This document shows positions 1-8,218 of a stretch of 64,000 bases of DNA, piece by piece. The stretch comes from Dyella lipolytica (GTDB lineage Bacteria; Pseudomonadota; Gammaproteobacteria; Xanthomonadales; Rhodanobacteraceae), in assembly GCF_030160075.1 (NCBI RefSeq), contig NZ_BSNQ01000003.1, positions 124,001 to 188,000 on the forward strand. Reading direction: 5' to 3'. The translations under genes were made by a program, and so were the position numbers. Below the pieces are notes generated by a model that was given only the letters and a program-made list of their open reading frames with translations, did not search any database and was not told the DNA's origin. The first letter of the stretch is position 1. Each line of letters begins with the position of its first letter.

Positions 1-277
1 AGATTCTCAAGGCCGCGCACGCGCTGTTTGAGCGCGAAGGCACCGACGCGGCGCGCCTTTCGCTCACCTTCAATGTCGCACTCGACGCCGTGATCGAAGG
101 CATGGCCCAAGGCTTGTTGAAGCAAGACGATCCGCACGACGTCACGATGACGATCTGGGCGCATCAGCACGGCTTGATCGCGCTCTATCGGCCGGACGTT
201 TCAGCTATGACGAGGCGCAGTTTCGCGCCTTCTACTTGCAATCCTTGAGGAGGTTGCTCGATGGCATCGAAGCATGA
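1..277 (+). pseudogene. TetR-family regulator, 3' part, frameshifted
   Basis: This is the C-terminal ligand-binding half of a TetR/AcrR-type repressor; the DNA-binding half lies outside the window. The first frame (codons from base 3) reads like a TetR C-terminal domain up to WAHQHGLIALYR near base 191. It then runs into a stop at 246-248. Losing one base at about 189-192 restores the family-like continuation AGRFSYDEAQFRAFYLQSL in another frame, ending at 275-277. A run of two G where three are expected (TATCGGCCGG) explains the shift. In the restored frame the gene overlaps the next start by 17 bases, which suggests translational coupling with the acyltransferase-like gene. The shift may be a real mutation or a sequencing error. 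Confidence 0.65.
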
Positions 278-1718
278 TTATTCCGCGCTGCAGACTTGGT
301 TTGCAGCGACCGTCCTCTCTGCGCTGTGCTGGTGGTTCGGTAGCGGTATACATCCGGAGTGGTGGCTGACATGGCTCGCACCGTTGCCCGTGCTATGGCT
401 CGCGCCACGGGTTCAAGCGCGCTGGGCCGCCTTGTCGGCTTTTATCGCGTATACCGCAGGCTCGTTTAGCGTCTGGACTTATCTCCACACGTATATCGGC
501 TTGCCTTGGTTTTTCGATGTATATGCGATTAGCGCATCGGGCGTCATGTTGATGCTGTGCGTGCTGCTGTATCGGCGATTGCTGCTGCGCGGCCATACGC
601 TGGCCGCCGCACTGGCGGTGCCGACGATATGGGTCGCCATCGAATACGTCACTAATCTGCTTTCGCCGCACGCCACGTTTTCCAATATCAGCTACACGCA
701 AATGGATGCGCTGGCCGTCATTCAAATTGCGGCGATAACCGGCATTTGGGGCATTGGTTTTCTGTTGCTGCTAGTGCCCACGGCCATCGCGTTGCAGGCG
801 ACGCCGCGCGCTTCCAAACGCAGCCGTGTCACGGTGGCTGTACTTACGGCTACTTTGGTGGCCGGCACTGTGGCGTATGGCGGCTGGCGACTTCAGGCTC
901 CGGCGACCGGAACGATGCGCATTGGCCTGGTATCGCTGCAAAAGCCGGCCGACGCCACATTGAGCGAGCCGAAGGGGCAAGCTCTCGAAGCACGTTACAT
1001 GGAAGCATTCGGTCGTCTCGCCAACGACGGCGCACATATCGTGCTGGCTCCGGAAACGACATTCGCCGCCGCGGATACGAGCATTCCCGCGTTTTCCCAA
1101 ATGGCGAAACAGCGCGATATGATCGTAGCTTCCGGCATTGACTTCTACGGCGATCCGCACGGACATCGCAACGTGCTGATGGTGTTTCAACCTGGCGCCA
1201 CGTCTCCGGCCACCTACAACAAACACCATTTGCTCCCCGGCATGGATCCTTTTATACCGGGCGACAACTACACCATGCTTCAAGGTGACCCGCGCATCGG
1301 ATTGGCGATCTGCAAGGACATGGATTTCCATGACATTGGCGATGCTTATGCCGCGCGTCGTGCGCAACTATTGCTGGTGCCTGCTTCGGATTTTACCGTG
1401 GACGGCTGGCTACACAGTCGCATTGCGATCATGCGTGGCGTGGAAAGCGGCTTCGCCGTCGCACGCGCCGCGCATGCCGGCCGGCTCACGCTCAGCGACG
1501 ACCGCGGTCGTGTCATGGCGGAAGCTTCCAGCGAAGCTGGCGATGCCGAATTGGTGGGTGATCTTCCGCTGCACGAAACGCACACGTTTTATGCACAATG
1601 GGGAGACTGGTTGGCATGGTTGGACTTGATCGCGCTGACGGCATGGCTGGTATTGGCTTTCATTCCGCACAAAGCACCGGTAGAAAGCCCCGGTCAAACG
1701 CATCCGGCTCGCGCTTGA
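261..1718 (+). CDS. Apolipoprotein N-acyltransferase-like carbon-nitrogen hydrolase
   Basis: A 485-residue membrane protein with about six hydrophobic helices in residues 10-210. These are followed by a nitrilase-fold domain from about residue 219 and a last helix near 455-475. This is the layout of Lnt, which N-acylates lipoproteins in the inner membrane. The nitrilase triad is visible: Glu in LAPETTF (about 265), Lys in YNKHHLLPG (about 321) and Cys in LAICKDMDF (about 351). It is slightly shorter than typical Lnt and sits beside a TetR-type regulator rather than beside ybeX/corC. That suggests a specialised paralogue instead of the housekeeping lnt. The substrate is unknown. Confidence 0.8.
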   Translation: MASKHDYSALQTWFAATVLSALCWWFGSGIHPEWWLTWLAPLPVLWLAPRVQARWAALSAFIAYTAGSFSVWTYLHTYIGLPWFFDVYAISASGVMLMLCVLLYRRLLLRGHTLAAALAVPTIWVAIEYVTNLLSPHATFSNISYTQMDALAVIQIAAITGIWGIGFLLLLVPTAIALQATPRASKRSRVTVAVLTATLVAGTVAYGGWRLQAPATGTMRIGLVSLQKPADATLSEPKGQALEARYMEAFGRLANDGAHIVLAPETTFAAADTSIPAFSQMAKQRDMIVASGIDFYGDPHGHRNVLMVFQPGATSPATYNKHHLLPGMDPFIPGDNYTMLQGDPRIGLAICKDMDFHDIGDAYAARRAQLLLVPASDFTVDGWLHSRIAIMRGVESGFAVARAAHAGRLTLSDDRGRVMAEASSEAGDAELVGDLPLHETHTFYAQWGDWLAWLDLIALTAWLVLAFIPHKAPVESPGQTHPARA

Positions 1719-1791
1719 ACGAGTCAGAGTCGGCACTGACTCGGGATTCAAACGTTCGAGCAATTTTTGTGGTAGCGGTGGTCATATGAAA

Positions 1792-1822
1792 GATCAGGAT
1801 GCGCACGACGCGCATCCTGATC
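1792..1822. terminator. Perfect 13-bp inverted repeat between convergent genes
   Basis: Arms gatcaggatgcgc and gcgcatcctgatc flank a 5-base loop. It lies between the end of the acyltransferase-like gene and the end of the convergent tetR gene, so it may serve both strands. There is no T-tract, so it could also be a Rho-aided or mRNA-stabilising hairpin. Confidence 0.55.
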
Positions 1823-1893
1823 CAGCCGTTCACTTCTTCTAGCCGTTACCGAAGAAGACTATCCGTCGCAGGTCGGGACGCGTTTCGCGCAGA

Positions 1894-2472
1894 CTAGCTC
1901 GCGCCGGCAGGCGCAAGCCTTTTAAGCCCACTCGCCACGATGTCGCTGAAGACCGTTGGATCGCCATAGGCTCGTGCCGCCAACATCGCGCCATACACCA
2001 TGGCCATGAACGCCTCCGCCTCCTGGCGAGCTGATCCCTGCAACTCAAAGCGCCCCAGCTGCGCGCCTCTGGTCATCACGATCTCTAACCAATTCGACAA
2101 ATCGCGAAAGTGGGCACGCACTTCCTGGGCCAAGTCCGTTGGCAGTGTTGGCAATTCGCTGGCGAGCATGCCGGCCACGCAAAATGGCGCGGAGGCATCG
2201 GCAATGCACTTTTCCCAGTAGCCGGTGTACATGCGGAGCTGCTCCACAGGATCGAAGGCACCACCGCCGAGCGTGCGCGTCTGCTCCACGATGACCGCAC
2301 GGGACTGTTCGACCACCGCCCTCGCCAAATCGGATTTGGCCGGAAAGTGATGATGGATGCTTGCCTTGCGCACCTGAACCTCTTCGGCGACATCGGCGTA
2401 GCTAAAGCCGTTGTATCCGCGGGTCTGGATGAGGTGGCGGGCCGAATCGATTAGTTTTTGATGGGTGCTCAT
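1894..2472 (-). CDS. TetR/AcrR-family transcriptional regulator
   Basis: A 192-residue repressor. The N-terminal helix-turn-helix (about residues 10-55) contains GYNGFSYADVAEEVQVRKAS and then IHHHFPAKSDL, the hallmark of the TetR DNA-binding domain. The C-terminal part is a helical ligand-binding domain resembling the TetR_C group found in YcdC/AcrR-like regulators. It is transcribed away from the membrane protein at 2598. The shared intergenic region holds two dyads built on CCTACC/GGTAGG, so autoregulation and repression of the neighbour are likely. The ligand is not predictable. Confidence 0.85.
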   Translation of the reverse strand: MSTHQKLIDSARHLIQTRGYNGFSYADVAEEVQVRKASIHHHFPAKSDLARAVVEQSRAVIVEQTRTLGGGAFDPVEQLRMYTGYWEKCIADASAPFCVAGMLASELPTLPTDLAQEVRAHFRDLSNWLEIVMTRGAQLGRFELQGSARQEAEAFMAMVYGAMLAARAYGDPTVFSDIVASGLKRLAPAGAS

Positions 2473-2479
2473 GGCTCAC

Positions 2480-2495
2480 CCTACCATTAGGTAGG
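2480..2495. promoter_or_regulatory. Probable TetR operator 1
   Basis: The perfect inverted repeat cctacc-atta-ggtagg lies just upstream of the tetR start. The same half-site recurs at 2552-2570. Two related dyads in a tetR divergent intergenic region are typical operator sites; which protein binds is inferred from position. Confidence 0.6.
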
Positions 2496-2551
2496 TATAT
2501 TCGTCGATGCATGCCATTTTATAGCATTCATTGGAGATCATTGACAACGTT

Positions 2552-2570
2552 ACCTACCTTCTAGTAGGGT
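2552..2570. promoter_or_regulatory. Probable TetR operator 2
   Basis: The dyad acctacc-ttcta-gtagggt repeats the half-site of the 2480-2495 site and lies about 28 bases upstream of the 2598 start codon. It is positioned to block transcription of the membrane-protein gene. Confidence 0.6.
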
Positions 2571-2597
2571 GATATAACTTCCTCGGGAAACCTCGCC

Positions 2598-3137
2598 ATG
2601 ACCTGGTTACAGCAGTTCTATTTTCTTCGGGCCGGCGTAGCCGCTGCATGGATTTCGCTGGTCGTGATCACGGCGCCTGCGTCATTGGTGCTCGCAGCCG
2701 TGTTGCTAGTGCTCTATCCGGCGTGGGACGCCTTCGCGAACTGGCTGGACGCACAGCAAAGCGGCGGCCTTGCGTTCAACAAAGGCCAAACGTTCAACAT
2801 GATCGTCAGTGCAATTACCGCCATTTGTATGGGCATTGCTGTGGGTCTGCACGGCAATGCGGGCGGCGTTCTGGTGTTTGGTAGCTGGGCACTTCTTGCG
2901 GGCATCTTTCAGTTGGCCGTGGGCATCTCGCGCCGAAAACTCGGTGGCCAAGTCTTCATGATGATCAGCGGTGTGCAATCAGCGCTCGCGGGCATCGTCT
3001 TTATCTACCAATCCTTCCGTGTCGCGCCCGGTCTCGTTCAGCTGACTGGCTATGCCGCGTTTGGCGCCTTTTACTTTTTGGCTGCAGCGTTGTGGCTGAC
3101 CTTCAGAAAAAACCGCGTAGCACGCGTCATGTCGTGA
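2598..3137 (+). CDS. DUF308-like small integral membrane protein
   Basis: A 179-residue protein, largely hydrophobic, with about five or six membrane-spanning segments (near residues 12-45, 65-85, 88-108, 118-138 and 145-168). The pattern of short helices with a polar insert after the second resembles the DUF308/HdeD-like group, whose molecular role is not settled. It is divergent from the TetR gene and preceded by operator-like dyads, so it is probably the repressor's main target. I do not recognise a substrate. Confidence 0.65.
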   Translation: MTWLQQFYFLRAGVAAAWISLVVITAPASLVLAAVLLVLYPAWDAFANWLDAQQSGGLAFNKGQTFNMIVSAITAICMGIAVGLHGNAGGVLVFGSWALLAGIFQLAVGISRRKLGGQVFMMISGVQSALAGIVFIYQSFRVAPGLVQLTGYAAFGAFYFLAAALWLTFRKNRVARVMS

Positions 3138-3473
3138 CGCTCGCTTTGTGAATACGCAGATTCGGGTGCGCGAGATTTTCTGGTTTGTCATTTGGGCAAT
3201 TGTGCTCAGCGCGCCCGCTGCCTGGCTTTTGATTCAGCCACCTGAGCAATTCGGCGCACAACAAACCAGGAACAACGGCCAGCAGACGCGATCATCTCAA
3301 GCTAGATCGTTATCAAGCAGGATGATTGTTCCGAATAGCTGGCGAGAAAGTCATAACCAGCGAAATCGAACGCCGCCGCCTGCGCCGCAACCGCTGTAGA
3401 CGCACGTGCTATCGCAGAAGAATCCTGCGGCAAATTTGCTCACTCTTCCCTCCATTCTTGAAGGAACATCGAC
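3138..3473. other. Gap with one doubtful short reading frame
   Basis: No convincing gene. A frame from a GTG at 3148 to 3399 begins with a plausible membrane helix (EIFWFVIWAIVLSAPAAWLL). It then degenerates into Arg/Gln/Pro-rich sequence with no family resemblance. It may be the remnant of a small membrane protein. Confidence 0.35.
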
Positions 3474-3986
3474 ATGTTTGGAATTTCACCGCTTGGCTGG
3501 ATACACACACTCGGTAGCCTACCGGCCATTCCTGCCGCCGCTTACATGTTTAGCCGTTTCGGCCGGATCGTGCCACGCTCGTCCGCAGGCACCATCTATT
3601 TTGTTTCAATGCTGATTGGGGGGATCACTATTTTCCTCATCGCCCATCAGTCGGTTAGCTACATCATTGCCTTCGTCACACTCGCGTTGTTATTGGTGGG
3701 CTATGGCGTCGGGCGGCTCCCTTGGCCGCAGACTCCAAAAGGATATGTCGAGACAATCAGCCTCACGCTAACTGCTTTTCTACTCGCGCTGCCGACCCTC
3801 TCTGAGACGTTGCGTCGCGTTCCGGACGGTCATCCGTTCGTTACGGACCCGAAATCACCGATTCTCCTTGGTGTAATGGCTGCACTCGGCGTCCTCCTCA
3901 TCACAGGTCTGACGGCACAGGTCATCTACTTTCGCAAGCGGATGCATTTGTTCCAAGACAGCAAGAGCGTATCGGCAACTCGCTAA
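3474..3986 (+). CDS. Hypothetical inner-membrane protein
   Basis: A 170-residue protein with about four hydrophobic helices (near residues 8-25, 42-60, 64-82 and 130-150). A further segment near 95-110 may also insert. The start is supported by AAGGA eight bases upstream of the ATG. The amino-acid pattern is like that of small heme- or quinone-associated membrane proteins, but no diagnostic motif is present, so I give no function. It stands alone between two poorly coding gaps. Confidence 0.6.
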   Translation: MFGISPLGWIHTLGSLPAIPAAAYMFSRFGRIVPRSSAGTIYFVSMLIGGITIFLIAHQSVSYIIAFVTLALLLVGYGVGRLPWPQTPKGYVETISLTLTAFLLALPTLSETLRRVPDGHPFVTDPKSPILLGVMAALGVLLITGLTAQVIYFRKRMHLFQDSKSVSATR

Positions 3987-4078
3987 ACGTGGGCCATGGG
4001 CAGAAACTGCGTCGCTTCTCGTGGTGCTGGCGTACCTGAAGCGCCCATGCCCATATGGTGGGCATGACACCTAAGTCT

Positions 4079-4105
4079 GTGCACTTTTGAAAACCAAAGT
4101 GTGTG
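4079..4105. repeat. Direct repeat copy 1
   Basis: Shares gtgcac, tttga and aaccaaagtgtgtg with copy 2, 129 bases downstream. The two copies differ at a few bases and by one base in spacing. Confidence 0.6.
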
Positions 4106-4207
4106 GCGTAGGGCTACGTAATGTACGTACTTTGCTTGTCGCCGGATGGCAAAGTATGTGTACACCTATATAAAACAAACAGTTACGATCGAGTCATTTT
4201 CGTCAAA

Positions 4208-4235
4208 GTGCACCCTTTGACAACCAAAGTGTGTG
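4208..4235. repeat. Direct repeat copy 2
   Basis: Second copy of the repeat at 4079-4105, near the start of the small gene at 4287. It could be a regulatory site or the scar of a small duplication. Confidence 0.6.
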
Positions 4236-4286
4236 CCAGAAAGATCATGTCACCGCAGCCGTCGTCACGGTCGCTAGGGAACAGTC

Positions 4287-4547
4287 ATGATCAATATTTC
4301 ACCAGGCAACCAACAACACATTGATGACTATGTCTCCCATTTCGAGCAAATGAACGACGCTGAAGTGCCGGCGCGGAACGAGGAAATCATCGCAAAGGCT
4401 GAGGCGGAATATGCTGAGTTTGTCCGCGCGTTTAGCCGCCTGAAAAGACCATCCGTATCTCATCCATTTACGATTGCTAGCCCACCGCACGATGGCGAAC
4501 CGGTCGGACCGGCGCCGGCAGAACCTTCAAATGTCCAAGTGCGTTAG
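4287..4547 (+). CDS. Small hypothetical protein
   Basis: An 86-residue acidic protein with no signal peptide. Residues 10-50 look like an amphipathic helix rich in Glu and Ala; the tail is rich in Pro. The Shine-Dalgarno sequence is weak (gggaac), so the reality of the gene is uncertain. No family was recognised. Confidence 0.4.
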   Translation: MINISPGNQQHIDDYVSHFEQMNDAEVPARNEEIIAKAEAEYAEFVRAFSRLKRPSVSHPFTIASPPHDGEPVGPAPAEPSNVQVR

Positions 4548-4636
4548 AGCACGGGAAAGCGACTATGCCCGAATGCGTGAACGCCCTTGCGGCGATAGGC
4601 TTCGTCGCTCGCGGATAACTGGATCGCAACGCCCTA

Positions 4637-5035
4637 TTATGGGCGCGTGTCCTTAATCTGGCTCTTCGTTTCGCGCTGACGCCGCGCGAGCTCCTTGAAT
4701 TTTGCCGTTGCCGCGGTGTTCTCTGCCTCAATACGGGAATCCTGTTCCTTATCCAATTGAATGTTCCGGGCTTCGAGTTGGGCATTGCGCTCGCGCTCAA
4801 GTTCCTTCACCTTGGCCGTATCCGTTGGTTTTGACCTCGCCATCTCCTCGGCGCGCCATTGGGCTTTCGTCTTCTTTACTCCCTGAAACTCGATCACCGT
4901 ATCGTCGGATGCGTTCTTTACCGCCGCCATGATTTGTGGCTGGCTCAATTTGTCGGCCACTATGGTCGTCTGTGCAGCCACAGCCACGCTTACGACGCTC
5001 AACGCAGCCATGCTCAACGCTAGTCTTTTCAGCAT
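4637..5035 (-). CDS. Secreted helical hypothetical protein
   Basis: A 132-residue protein with a clear signal peptide (MLKRLALSMAALSVVSVAVA, cleavage near AAAQ). The start is backed by GGGAG upstream. Residues 60-125 are highly charged (Glu, Arg, Lys, Gln) and are predicted to form one long helix or coiled coil. It is probably periplasmic. It follows the secreted protein at 5063-6352 by 27 bases on the same strand, so the two may be co-transcribed. No family was recognised. Confidence 0.6.
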   Translation of the reverse strand: MLKRLALSMAALSVVSVAVAAQTTIVADKLSQPQIMAAVKNASDDTVIEFQGVKKTKAQWRAEEMARSKPTDTAKVKELERERNAQLEARNIQLDKEQDSRIEAENTAATAKFKELARRQRETKSQIKDTRP

Positions 5036-5062
5036 GATTTTTCTCCCGTGTAGCGACTGCGC

Positions 5063-6352
5063 TTAGAAGGACACGCCTTTGGGGCCGGTGATGGTCAGAT
5101 TTCCCTCATATCCCACAAATCCGCCCGTCGCACCAATGTGCCAGCTGACGGGAATTTTGATGGAGCTCGCACCAGATAACGCCGGAACTGTTTGCGGCGT
5201 TTGAGCGGTACCGTTACTGGCGCTTAGGGTCGTAGAAGAAAAACCCAAAGACTCGAACGTCCAGCCGTTCTTAAGGGCGGCCGAGAACGTATCGGTTCCG
5301 GTGTCACTGGAAATGCCGAAACAGCCGTGGTGATGACCGCCGAAACTGTCGCTTGCAGTCGGGGGTATACCCTCAGTAGCGAATCCAAAGGGGCATTCCC
5401 CGGATTCATCGCCTATGTGATTGCACGAATTCATGTGAGCGCCATCGCTACACGACACAACCACTACGCGACTCTGCGGCAAGTGCGCCGCCACCAACCG
5501 CGGATGAAATGTGGCCTGCCACGCGTTGGATTTCTTACCGTCTTTTGTTGTGATGGTGATGTCCACGGTCTGCTCGACGACACCGGCTAACGCGCTATTC
5601 ACCGTACCGCCGGTGAGGCCGGGATACCACCACTGGGAGCTGGGTTGACCTATCGGTACGCTCAAATCAGTGGTTGACGGGCCTTTCGGAAAGTGGATGT
5701 TGATTGTGCCCGCCTGATCCCCGAAGTCCGTTCCAAGTACGTAGAAAAAACTGTTCGGGGAAAGGTCCGTCGGCCCGAATGTGATCTGAGGTGGACCCGT
5801 AATGACGACCGCGTCGATGAAAGTTGACAGGTCGTCGCCAGTGGCACCAATGGTGCCGGCGAAACTGAGCGTATGTACACCACTGGTGGCAATGGAGAAC
5901 GGGATAGTGAACAGGCTAAAACTCGTGCTTGCTGGCGAAATCAAATTTCCAATTTGTTGCCCATCGATGCTGACTTTGATGGGTTGCACGCTACCGGCAG
6001 GGACGCTATGGAGCCGTCTTGCTGCTTGCAGGGAAAGTGTGTGGCTACCGGCATTGAAATTAATCGTTTGCGATATCGTACCGAGATTCTGTATGTAACC
6101 GGTTTGCACGCCATCTGGCGCACTGGTCGCGCCGAACGCGCTACCGTTGCCTTGAATGCCACTGGTACCGACAAATGTCCAGCCAACACCAGTGCCCGTG
6201 GGATCAGTTTTAAAATTGCTTCCCAGTACCGGAATTTCAAAGCTGCCATTCACGACATCTTCCGCCCTCACGCGCGAAGGAGATATAAGCCAGAGTGCCG
6301 ATAGCGCGAGGGCAAGTAGCGTGGGCCAACGCTTTTTCCGTGCTTTAGTCAT
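5063..6352 (-). CDS. Secreted protein with galactose-binding-like N-terminal domain
   Basis: A 429-residue exported protein with a signal peptide ending near SRVRA-ED. Residues 32-190 begin NGSFEIPVLGS and contain GWTFVGTSG and QTINFNAGSHTLSLQAA. This pattern is seen in DUF642-like and other jelly-roll carbohydrate-binding modules of secreted proteins. Residues 190-290 look like an Ig-like beta domain. The C-terminal third has four Cys (SCSDGAHMNSCNH, ECPFGF, HHHGCFG) that could form disulfides, and a His cluster. No catalytic motif was seen; a surface or extracellular binding role is inferred. Confidence 0.6.
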   Translation of the reverse strand: MTKARKKRWPTLLALALSALWLISPSRVRAEDVVNGSFEIPVLGSNFKTDPTGTGVGWTFVGTSGIQGNGSAFGATSAPDGVQTGYIQNLGTISQTINFNAGSHTLSLQAARRLHSVPAGSVQPIKVSIDGQQIGNLISPASTSFSLFTIPFSIATSGVHTLSFAGTIGATGDDLSTFIDAVVITGPPQITFGPTDLSPNSFFYVLGTDFGDQAGTINIHFPKGPSTTDLSVPIGQPSSQWWYPGLTGGTVNSALAGVVEQTVDITITTKDGKKSNAWQATFHPRLVAAHLPQSRVVVVSCSDGAHMNSCNHIGDESGECPFGFATEGIPPTASDSFGGHHHGCFGISSDTGTDTFSAALKNGWTFESLGFSSTTLSASNGTAQTPQTVPALSGASSIKIPVSWHIGATGGFVGYEGNLTITGPKGVSF

Positions 6353-6859
6353 AAAGATCCCCTTGCTCGAGTACCTACAAATAATGACAAAAGCGAATAG
6401 AGCAACTCGTTGCCTTCATAGGCAGCATGCATCACTACGGCGTAGGAAGGCGTAGCCTGCCGAGTTGTTCGATAGGTTCGCTTACTCACGCCTGGCCGTG
6501 TTTAATCCAAAAACTGAAAACGCTTTAGGGCGTTTTCGGGTGCCGAAGATGGGCATCCAATAATGGATATGCATGCAACCCCTGCCTTTGCGCATGCTGC
6601 ATTCACATTAGTGATGACTCCGTGACGCCGAGGCGTGATTGGCGTAGGGCTTCGGCTTTCTGTTGTGTAGGACTTTTCCTATGAATGAAGGCTATCGCGA
6701 CCGATCACGAGCCGCGTGTGGTCACGGTTAGCTCGGTTGCGTCCGCTGAAAGGGTGACCTAAGGATGCCCTTGGTGTGAGGCCGTGACTTCCTACCCATG
6801 CACTACTGTTTACTTCACACTACAGTGCACTCCAACATAAGCTGAAGAGCGGGTCAGCC
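6353..6859. other. Long non-coding gap
   Basis: About 500 bases with no supportable gene. It contains a perfect 8-base hairpin (gaaaacgc/gcgttttc, 6516-6537), which has no T-tract. The 8-base palindrome agtgcact lies at 6824-6831, 28 bases before the padR start, and could be part of a PadR operator. An untranslated RNA cannot be excluded but nothing recognisable is present. Confidence 0.5.
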
Positions 6860-7225
6860 ATGGACGATAGCGCGGGCCAACTCAAGAAATTCCAGAAAGA
6901 GCTCTCCACCGGCACGGTGTCCCTGGTGCTGTTGGCGGTGCTTGGGCAGTCGCGGCAGGCGTTGTATGGCTACCAGATTGCCAAGCGGCTGGAGGAGCTG
7001 GGGGAAGGGGTGCTGGCTGGCAAGCAGAGTGCGCTTTATCCGGTGCTTCGCAACCTCGAGACCAACGGCCTCCTGGCTAGCGAAGTGGAGCCATCGGTGA
7101 GTGGGCCGCCGCGCCGTTATTACCGCATTACCAAGTTTGGACGCGAAGTGTTGCGTGAGTGGATCGCCGCGTGGGAAGGCACGCGCGATTCGGTCGATAG
7201 GGTTCTGCAAGGAGAGTTGCGATGA
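6860..7225 (+). CDS. PadR-family transcriptional regulator
   Basis: A 121-residue winged-helix regulator. The PadR core is clear: YGYQIAKRLEELGEG (recognition region) followed by LYPVLRNLETNGLLASEVE and GPPRRYYRITKFGREVL. It is of the short PadR-s2 type without a large C-terminal domain. Its stop overlaps the start of the HAAS/sensor gene in an ATGA, a very common pairing. In that arrangement PadR controls expression of the pair; the signal is usually unknown. Confidence 0.9.
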   Translation: MDDSAGQLKKFQKELSTGTVSLVLLAVLGQSRQALYGYQIAKRLEELGEGVLAGKQSALYPVLRNLETNGLLASEVEPSVSGPPRRYYRITKFGREVLREWIAAWEGTRDSVDRVLQGELR

Positions 7226-8148
7226 CAGGCACACCGCGAACGATTGCGGACTATCTGGATCAGTTGCGGACCGCGCTACGCGGTGCCGATCCAGCCCTGG
7301 TCCAGGATGCGTTGTACGACGCAGAAGAACATTTGCGCGCTGAGCTGGCCGAACAGCCTGGGCGCAGCGAAGCGGACATGCTGGCCAAAGTGGTTGGCAG
7401 TTACGGCGCGCCGGAAGAGGTAGCGGAGCTCTATCGCGATCAGGAGATCAAGATTCAGCGCGCGCTGCGTCCGCCGCTGCCGCCGAAACGGCGCTCGCAG
7501 GCTGGCCGGTTCTTCGGCGTGGCAGCCGATCCGCGTACGTACGCCGCGCTGTTCTATATGTTGCTGTCGCTCGCGACCGGCATTTTCTATTTCACCTGGG
7601 CGGTGACGGGGATTTCGTTGTCGCTTGGTCTGGCGGTGTTGATTATCGGCATCCCGTTTATCGTGTTGTTCTTCGGTTCGGTGCGCGTACTCTCGCTGGT
7701 GGAGGGACGCATGGTGGAGTCGATGCTGGGTGTGCGGATGCCGCGCCGGCCCTTATTCTCCACGCGCGGCATGTCGCTGTGGCAGCGGATTGGTGCGATG
7801 TTCAGCGATCCGCGCAGTTGGAGCACCTTGTTCTACATGGTGATGATGCTGCCGTTGGGCATCATTTATTTCACGTTGGCGGTGACGCTGCTGAGTGTGT
7901 CGCTGGCGTTCACCGGCGCGCCCATTGTCAAGCTGATAGCGAATATGTCCGGATTCCAGGACACCTGCGACGGTCCGGCGTGGGTGTGCGATTGGGTCAT
8001 GTGGCTACACGGCTGGGGCGCAGCCTTTATGCTGTGCGTGATCGGTGTGCTGCTGCTATTCGTCACGCTGCATATGGTGCGCGCGCTCGGGCATCTGCAT
8101 GGACAGATGGCAAAGCACTTGCTGGTGACGGGAACAGCGAGGGATTGA
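7222..8148 (+). CDS. HAAS/DUF1700-type membrane protein with two sensor-like repeats
   Basis: A 308-residue protein. Residues 1-85 form a soluble helical region of the HAAS/DUF1700 kind (LDQLRTALRGADPALVQDAL, then EEHLRAELAEQPG). Two similar membrane segments follow, near 95-165 and 190-245, each starting DPR(T/S)(Y/W)xxLFYM and running through (F/I)YFT(W/L)AVT, so an internal duplication of a putative sensor domain is visible. A last helix lies near 270-290. It is translationally coupled to padR. It is probably a membrane signalling or adaptor protein with no enzymatic motif. Confidence 0.75.
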   Translation: MTGTPRTIADYLDQLRTALRGADPALVQDALYDAEEHLRAELAEQPGRSEADMLAKVVGSYGAPEEVAELYRDQEIKIQRALRPPLPPKRRSQAGRFFGVAADPRTYAALFYMLLSLATGIFYFTWAVTGISLSLGLAVLIIGIPFIVLFFGSVRVLSLVEGRMVESMLGVRMPRRPLFSTRGMSLWQRIGAMFSDPRSWSTLFYMVMMLPLGIIYFTLAVTLLSVSLAFTGAPIVKLIANMSGFQDTCDGPAWVCDWVMWLHGWGAAFMLCVIGVLLLFVTLHMVRALGHLHGQMAKHLLVTGTARD

Positions 8149-8218
8149 AGGCCGATGAGTCTTTGCAGAGCGGGAGCCATTCATGGCTCCCAACCTCGCA
8201 CATCGATGCGTGTTTCGC

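Larger units (their letters stand above)
3987..4286. other. Non-coding gap with a direct repeat and a dyad
   Basis: No gene is evident. It holds an inverted repeat with 7-base arms (catgccc/gggcatg, 4046-4066) and two direct repeats (4079-4105 and 4208-4235) that share gtgcac and aaccaaagtgtgtg. The second repeat lies about 50 bases before the small gene at 4287 and could be part of its control region. Confidence 0.5.

Noticed and set aside
771-1367. Long open frame antisense to the acyltransferase-like gene
   Set aside because: It is Arg/His-rich, matches no family and mirrors codon bias of the real gene; a shadow frame.
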